From: VGEM01 sp033764265
GTDB lineage: Bacteria > Pseudomonadota > Alphaproteobacteria > Rhodospirillales > Rhodospirillaceae
Assembly (NCBI GenBank): GCA_033764265.1
Contig: JANRJB010000101.1
Span: forward strand, 1 to 17,515
Reading direction: 5' to 3'
DNA length: 17,515 bases
The stretch's first letter is position 1; every line of letters begins with the position of its first letter. A program made the position numbers and the translations under genes. The notes under the pieces were generated by a model. The model saw only the letters and a program-made list of their open reading frames with translations, did not search any database and had not been told where the DNA came from. Below, piece by piece: positions 14,250 through 17,515 of this stretch.

Positions 14250-15383
14250 ATGTCGTTGCGCCCATATCGTCAGATCGTCCGCCGCGCCTCGCGGCAGATC
14301 CGCGTCGGCGCGGTGGCCGTCGGCGGCGACGCGCCGATCTCGGTGCAGACCATGACCAACACGCTCACCACCGACGTGGCCGCCACGGTGGCCCAGGTCC
14401 GGGCGATGGAAGAGGCCGGCGCCGATATCGTGCGCATCTCGTGCCCCGACGAGGAGTCCACCGCGGCGCTGAAACACATCGTCAAGCAGGTCAAGGTTCC
14501 GATCGTCGCCGACATCCACTTTCACTACCGCCGCGCCATCGAGGCGGCGGACGCCGGCGCTGCGTGCCTGCGCATAAACCCCGGCAACATCGGTTCTGCC
14601 GCGCGTGTGAAAGAAGTGGTCAAGGCCGCGAAAGATCACGGCTGCAGCATGCGTATCGGAGTCAATGCCGGCAGTCTGGAACGGCACCTTCTGGAAAAGT
14701 ACGGCGAACCGTGCCCCGAGGCGATGGTGGAAAGCGCGCTGGAGCATGCCAAAATCCTCGAGGACAACGACTTCCGCGAATTCAAGATCAGCGTGAAGGC
14801 CTCCGACGTGTTCCTGGCGGTTGCGGCCTACCAGCAGCTTGCCGACGTGACCGACTATCCGCTGCACCTGGGCATCACCGAGGCCGGCGGACTGCGCGCC
14901 GGGACGGTGAAGTCGGCCATCGGTATCGGCAGCCTGTTGTGGGCGGGCATCGGCGATACCATCCGCGTCTCGCTATCAGCCGATCCGGTCGAAGAGGTCA
15001 AAGTCGGCTTTGACATCCTCAAGAGCCTGGACTTGCGCCACCGCGGCGTGCGCATCGTGGCCTGCCCAAGCTGCGCGCGGCAGGGCTACAACGTGGTGGA
15101 CACGGTCGCCATCCTTGAACAGCGCCTGGCTCACATCGCCACGCCGGTCTCGCTGTCGATCATCGGCTGTGTCGTCAACGGCCCCGGCGAAGCGCGCGAG
15201 ACCGACATCGGCCTGACCGGCGGCGGCAACGGCGTGCATAAGATCTACGTGGGCGGCAAGCCCGACCACAACATCTCGGACGCAGAGATGATCGAGCACA
15301 TCGTCAAGCTGGTCGAAGATAAAGCCGCGGCCATCGAACGCCAACGCGCCGCCGCTGAACCGCACGCCACCGCCGCAGAGTAG
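14250..15383 (+). CDS. ispG: 4-hydroxy-3-methylbut-2-en-1-yl diphosphate synthase (flavodoxin)
   Basis: A 377-residue IspG (GcpE), the [4Fe-4S] enzyme that converts methylerythritol cyclodiphosphate to HMBPP in the MEP isoprenoid pathway. The N-terminal TIM barrel starts with SVQTMTNTLTTDV (31-43) and VADIHFHYRRAIEAAD (86-101). The C-terminal domain carries the cluster ligands C272 and C275 (ACPSCARQG), C307 (IGCVVNGPGE) and E314. The length equals that of the common bacterial form, without the middle-domain insert of the plant and Chlamydia type. The ATG at 14250 gives the expected MSLRPYRQIVRR start; an upstream GTG at 14220 is in frame but less likely. The last 20 or so residues are an Ala/Glu-rich tail. 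Confidence 0.97.
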   Translation: MSLRPYRQIVRRASRQIRVGAVAVGGDAPISVQTMTNTLTTDVAATVAQVRAMEEAGADIVRISCPDEESTAALKHIVKQVKVPIVADIHFHYRRAIEAADAGAACLRINPGNIGSAARVKEVVKAAKDHGCSMRIGVNAGSLERHLLEKYGEPCPEAMVESALEHAKILEDNDFREFKISVKASDVFLAVAAYQQLADVTDYPLHLGITEAGGLRAGTVKSAIGIGSLLWAGIGDTIRVSLSADPVEEVKVGFDILKSLDLRHRGVRIVACPSCARQGYNVVDTVAILEQRLAHIATPVSLSIIGCVVNGPGEARETDIGLTGGGNGVHKIYVGGKPDHNISDAEMIEHIVKLVEDKAAAIERQRAAAEPHATAAE

Positions 15384-15384
15384 C

Positions 15385-15401
15385 GGCGCCGTTGCGGCGT
15401 C
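15385..15401 (+). repeat. GC-rich hairpin in the ispG-hisS gap
   Basis: GGCGCCG (15385-15391) can pair with CGGCGTC (15395-15401) over 7 bases with one G-U pair and a TTG loop, starting 2 bases after the ispG stop. No T-tract follows. It may be a processing or stability element between ispG and hisS, or chance in GC-rich DNA. Confidence 0.25.
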
Positions 15402-15419
15402 CGTTCGTGCATCTTCCGC

Positions 15420-15425
15420 GAAGGA
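15420..15425 (+). promoter_or_regulatory. Shine-Dalgarno for the GTG start of hisS
   Basis: GAAGGA ends 9 bases before the GTG at 15435. It supports the non-ATG start, which also gives the conserved N-terminus SSLQPVRGTHD. Confidence 0.6.
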
Positions 15426-15434
15426 TCAATTCAC

Positions 15435-16682
15435 GTGTCCAGTCTGCAGCCGGTCCGCGGCACCCACGATCTCATGTTCGACGACATCCGCCGTCACCGG
15501 TTCGTCGAGAGCCTCGCCTTCGGCCTGGCTCAGCGCTACGGCTACGCCGAAATCGCAACCCCGATCTTCGAATTCACCGAGGTCTTCAGCCGTACCTTGG
15601 GCGAAACGTCGGACATCGTCACCAAAGAGATGTACACCTTCCAGTCGGCCGGCGGGGAAAGCCTAACCCTACGGCCGGAGGGCACGGCCGGCGTGGCCCG
15701 CGCGTTCATTTCCAATGGCCTTGCCCAGCAAACCCCGCTCAAGTTTTTCTACCGCGGTCCGATGTTCCGCCATGAACGCCCGCAAAAGGGCCGTCAGCGC
15801 CAGTTTCATCAAATCGGTGTGGAGTTGATCGGTGTGGCGACGCCACAAGCCGACATCGAGGTCATCGCGCTGGCCGATCACATACTGAAAGATTTGGCCT
15901 TGGCCGGTGCGGTGGCGTTGGAGATCAATTCGCTGGGCGACGCGGAAAGCCGCGCGGCCTATCGCGCCGTGCTGGTGAAGTTCTTCGAGGGCCGCATCGA
16001 CAAACTGTCGGCCGAAAGCCGTGAGCGGTTGTCGCGCAATCCGTTACGGGTGCTGGACTCGAAGGATCCCGCCGACAAGGCGGTGGTGGCGGACGCGCCG
16101 CGCTACACCGATCACCTGAACCAATCGTCGCGCGATTTTTTCCAGGCGGTCCAGGATGGACTTTCGGCCCTGGGCATCGCCTTTGTCGTAAACCCGGCCC
16201 TGGTGCGCGGGCTCGACTACTATTCCCACACCGCTTTCGAATTCACGACCCAGGCCCTGGGCGCGCAAGGCACGGTGCTGGCAGGCGGGCGTTACGACGG
16301 CCTGATCGCCGATATGGGCGGCCCGCAGACGCCCGGGATCGGCTGGGCCGCCGGGGTCGAGCGCCTGGCGATGCTGTTGTCGGCCACGCCGGCCGAGCCG
16401 CGGCCATTCGCGGTTGTCCCCGTGGGCGAAACCGAGACCGCCGCCGCGATCAGGCTCTGTCACGAGCTGCGGCGGCAGGGTTTCCGGGTCGACATGGGCT
16501 ACGGCGGCAACATGGGCAAGCGCATGAAGCGCGCCAACAAGGTCAACGCCGTGGCCGCCATCATTTTGGGCGAGGATGAACTGAGGGCCAAGTCGGTCAC
16601 CGTGCGCATGCTGGACACAGGCGCGCAGAGCACCGTCGCGCTCGTCGATCTGGCGGCGCACTTGTCAGCGATCAGCGCCTGA
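15435..16682 (+). CDS. hisS: Histidyl-tRNA synthetase
   Basis: A 415-residue class II aminoacyl-tRNA synthetase charging tRNA-His. It begins with LQPVRGTHDLMFDD (4-17). Motif 1 lies around 30-60, with TLRPEGTAGVARA (78-90) after it. Motif 2 is FFYRGPMFRHERPQKGRQRQFHQIG (104-128). The histidine-specific loop RGLDYYSHTAFEF is at 258-270. LAGGRYDGL (282-290) and motif 3 GIGWAAGVERLA (301-312) follow. The C-terminal anticodon-binding domain covers about 325-412. It starts with GTG; the upstream GAAGGA supports this. The prfA start follows its stop by 18 bases. The protein is intact and of usual length. Confidence 0.97.
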   Translation: MSSLQPVRGTHDLMFDDIRRHRFVESLAFGLAQRYGYAEIATPIFEFTEVFSRTLGETSDIVTKEMYTFQSAGGESLTLRPEGTAGVARAFISNGLAQQTPLKFFYRGPMFRHERPQKGRQRQFHQIGVELIGVATPQADIEVIALADHILKDLALAGAVALEINSLGDAESRAAYRAVLVKFFEGRIDKLSAESRERLSRNPLRVLDSKDPADKAVVADAPRYTDHLNQSSRDFFQAVQDGLSALGIAFVVNPALVRGLDYYSHTAFEFTTQALGAQGTVLAGGRYDGLIADMGGPQTPGIGWAAGVERLAMLLSATPAEPRPFAVVPVGETETAAAIRLCHELRRQGFRVDMGYGGNMGKRMKRANKVNAVAAIILGEDELRAKSVTVRMLDTGAQSTVALVDLAAHLSAISA

Positions 16683-16700
16683 CGCGGCCGGTCGATCGTC

Positions 16701-17515
16701 ATGAGTTTCGGCGAAAACCTGAGCCGTATCCTGTCCCGGCACGACGAACTGCAAGCCCTGATGGCCCAAGGCGGCGGCGGGCAGGGGTTCGCCGTTATGA
16801 GCAAGGAATTCGCCGAACTCGGCCCGTTGGTCGAGAAAATCAAGGCGCTGCGCGCGCTGGAGCAGGAACTTGCCGACGCGCGGACCATGGCGGCGGACGG
16901 CGATGCCGAATTGCGCGCCTTGGCTGAGGACGAAGTGCGGCGCCTCGAGGCCGAAGTTGAAGCGCGCACCCTGGATGTCCGGCTCGCGCTTATTCCGAAA
17001 GACGAAGCCGATGCCCGCAACGTCATCCTCGAAGTGCGCGCGGGCACCGGCGGCGAGGAGGCCGCGCTGTTCGCCGCCGACCTGTTCCGGATGTATGAAC
17101 GCTACGCGGCCGCGCGCAACTGGTCGTTCGAGGTGCTGGATCTCAGCGATACCGGACTGGGCGGGTTGAAGGAGGCAATCGCCTCGGTCTCGGGCAAGAA
17201 CGTCTTCGCCCGACTCAAGTACGAGTCCGGCGTGCACCGCGTGCAACGCGTGCCGGCAACCGAGGCCAGCGGGCGCATCCACACCTCGGCGGCGACGGTT
17301 GCCGTGTTGCCGGAAGTGGAAGAGGTCGAAATCGATATCGATCCTGGCGATCTGCGGGTCGACACGTACCGCGCGCAAGGGGCGGGCGGACAGCACGTCA
17401 ACCGCACCGACAGCGCGGTGCGTATCACCCACCTTCCGACCGGTGTCGTGGTGCAATGCCAGGACGAAAAATCCCAGCACAAGAATCGCGCCCGTGCAAT
17501 GAAGATGCTGCGCGC
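16701..17515 (+). CDS. prfA: Peptide chain release factor 1 (5' part, cut by window end)
   Basis: The first 271 residues of RF1, still open at the window end; the full protein is usually near 355-360. The N-terminal helical domain is followed by EVRAGTGGEEAALFA (111-125). The codon-recognition region has RVPATEASGRIHTS, with the P185-A186-T187 tripeptide marking RF1 (UAA/UAG) rather than RF2, which carries SPF there. The peptidyl-tRNA hydrolysis motif GGQ is at 229-231 (AQGAGGQHVNRTDSAVRITH). QCQDEKSQHKNRARAMKMLR follows. The ATG at 16701 gives the expected N-terminus; no strong ribosome-binding site is seen and it probably follows hisS on one transcript. In related genomes prmC, which methylates the GGQ glutamine, often comes next. 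Confidence 0.96.
   Translation, partial: MSFGENLSRILSRHDELQALMAQGGGGQGFAVMSKEFAELGPLVEKIKALRALEQELADARTMAADGDAELRALAEDEVRRLEAEVEARTLDVRLALIPKDEADARNVILEVRAGTGGEEAALFAADLFRMYERYAAARNWSFEVLDLSDTGLGGLKEAIASVSGKNVFARLKYESGVHRVQRVPATEASGRIHTSAATVAVLPEVEEVEIDIDPGDLRVDTYRAQGAGGQHVNRTDSAVRITHLPTGVVVQCQDEKSQHKNRARAMKMLR

Noticed and set aside
1..17515. CRISPR array, insertion sequence, integrase, toxin-antitoxin or defence system
   Set aside because: No regularly spaced direct repeats, transposase or integrase motifs, or paired small genes of known toxin-antitoxin type were seen; nearly all coding capacity is housekeeping.

Overview
This is a GC-rich bacterial chromosome segment, mostly made of conserved single-copy housekeeping genes. 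The set is UbiG, GAF-type PtsP, DUF1178, a BioC/NDUFAF5-like methyltransferase, ComF, GrxC, LysC, an IspG of the usual bacterial length, HisS and PrfA. Together with the order comF, grxC, carbon-nitrogen hydrolase, DUF1178, ubiG, lysC, nitronate monooxygenase-like, ptsP, rodZ-like, ispG, hisS, prfA, this points to an alphaproteobacterium, probably Rhodospirillales-like. The taxonomic placement is inferred from family knowledge and gene order; no database search was possible.

Layout. (1) 1-433, plus strand: the 3' end of an unidentified gene overlaps a small coiled-coil, membrane-anchored protein whose codon use differs from the rest of the window. (2) 440-3738, minus strand: a compact cluster, transcribed right to left, of methyltransferase, sfsA, map and radC. 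(3) 3797-5186: comF (plus) runs head-on into a small formyltransferase-fold gene (minus). (4) 5286-6959, plus: grxC, a nitrilase-superfamily amidohydrolase and DUF1178. (5) 6976-7728, minus: ubiG, separated from DUF1178 by a GC-rich stem-loop. (6) 8020-12567, plus: lysC, an NPD/FabK-like flavoprotein and ptsP (nitrogen PTS enzyme I), with tight spacing and an ATGA overlap. (7) 12685-14139, plus: a RodZ-like HTH, membrane and DUF4115 protein. (8) 14250-17515, plus: ispG, hisS and the 5' part of prfA, which is cut by the window end.

The genes cover translation (map, hisS, prfA), isoprenoid and quinone synthesis (ispG, ubiG), aspartate-family amino acids (lysC), nitrogen-PTS regulation (ptsP), redox and metabolite repair (grxC, amidohydrolase), cell shape (rodZ-like) and DNA-linked functions (radC, comF).

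I found no CRISPR array, transposase, complete tRNA or rRNA, toxin-antitoxin module or obvious defence system. The parts that look least ordinary are the left edge (1-433), the AT-rich inverted repeat across the ptsP stop codon with an adjoining tRNA-5'-like string (12554-12600), and the single-domain formyltransferase homologue. None of these amounts to a demonstrated new system.
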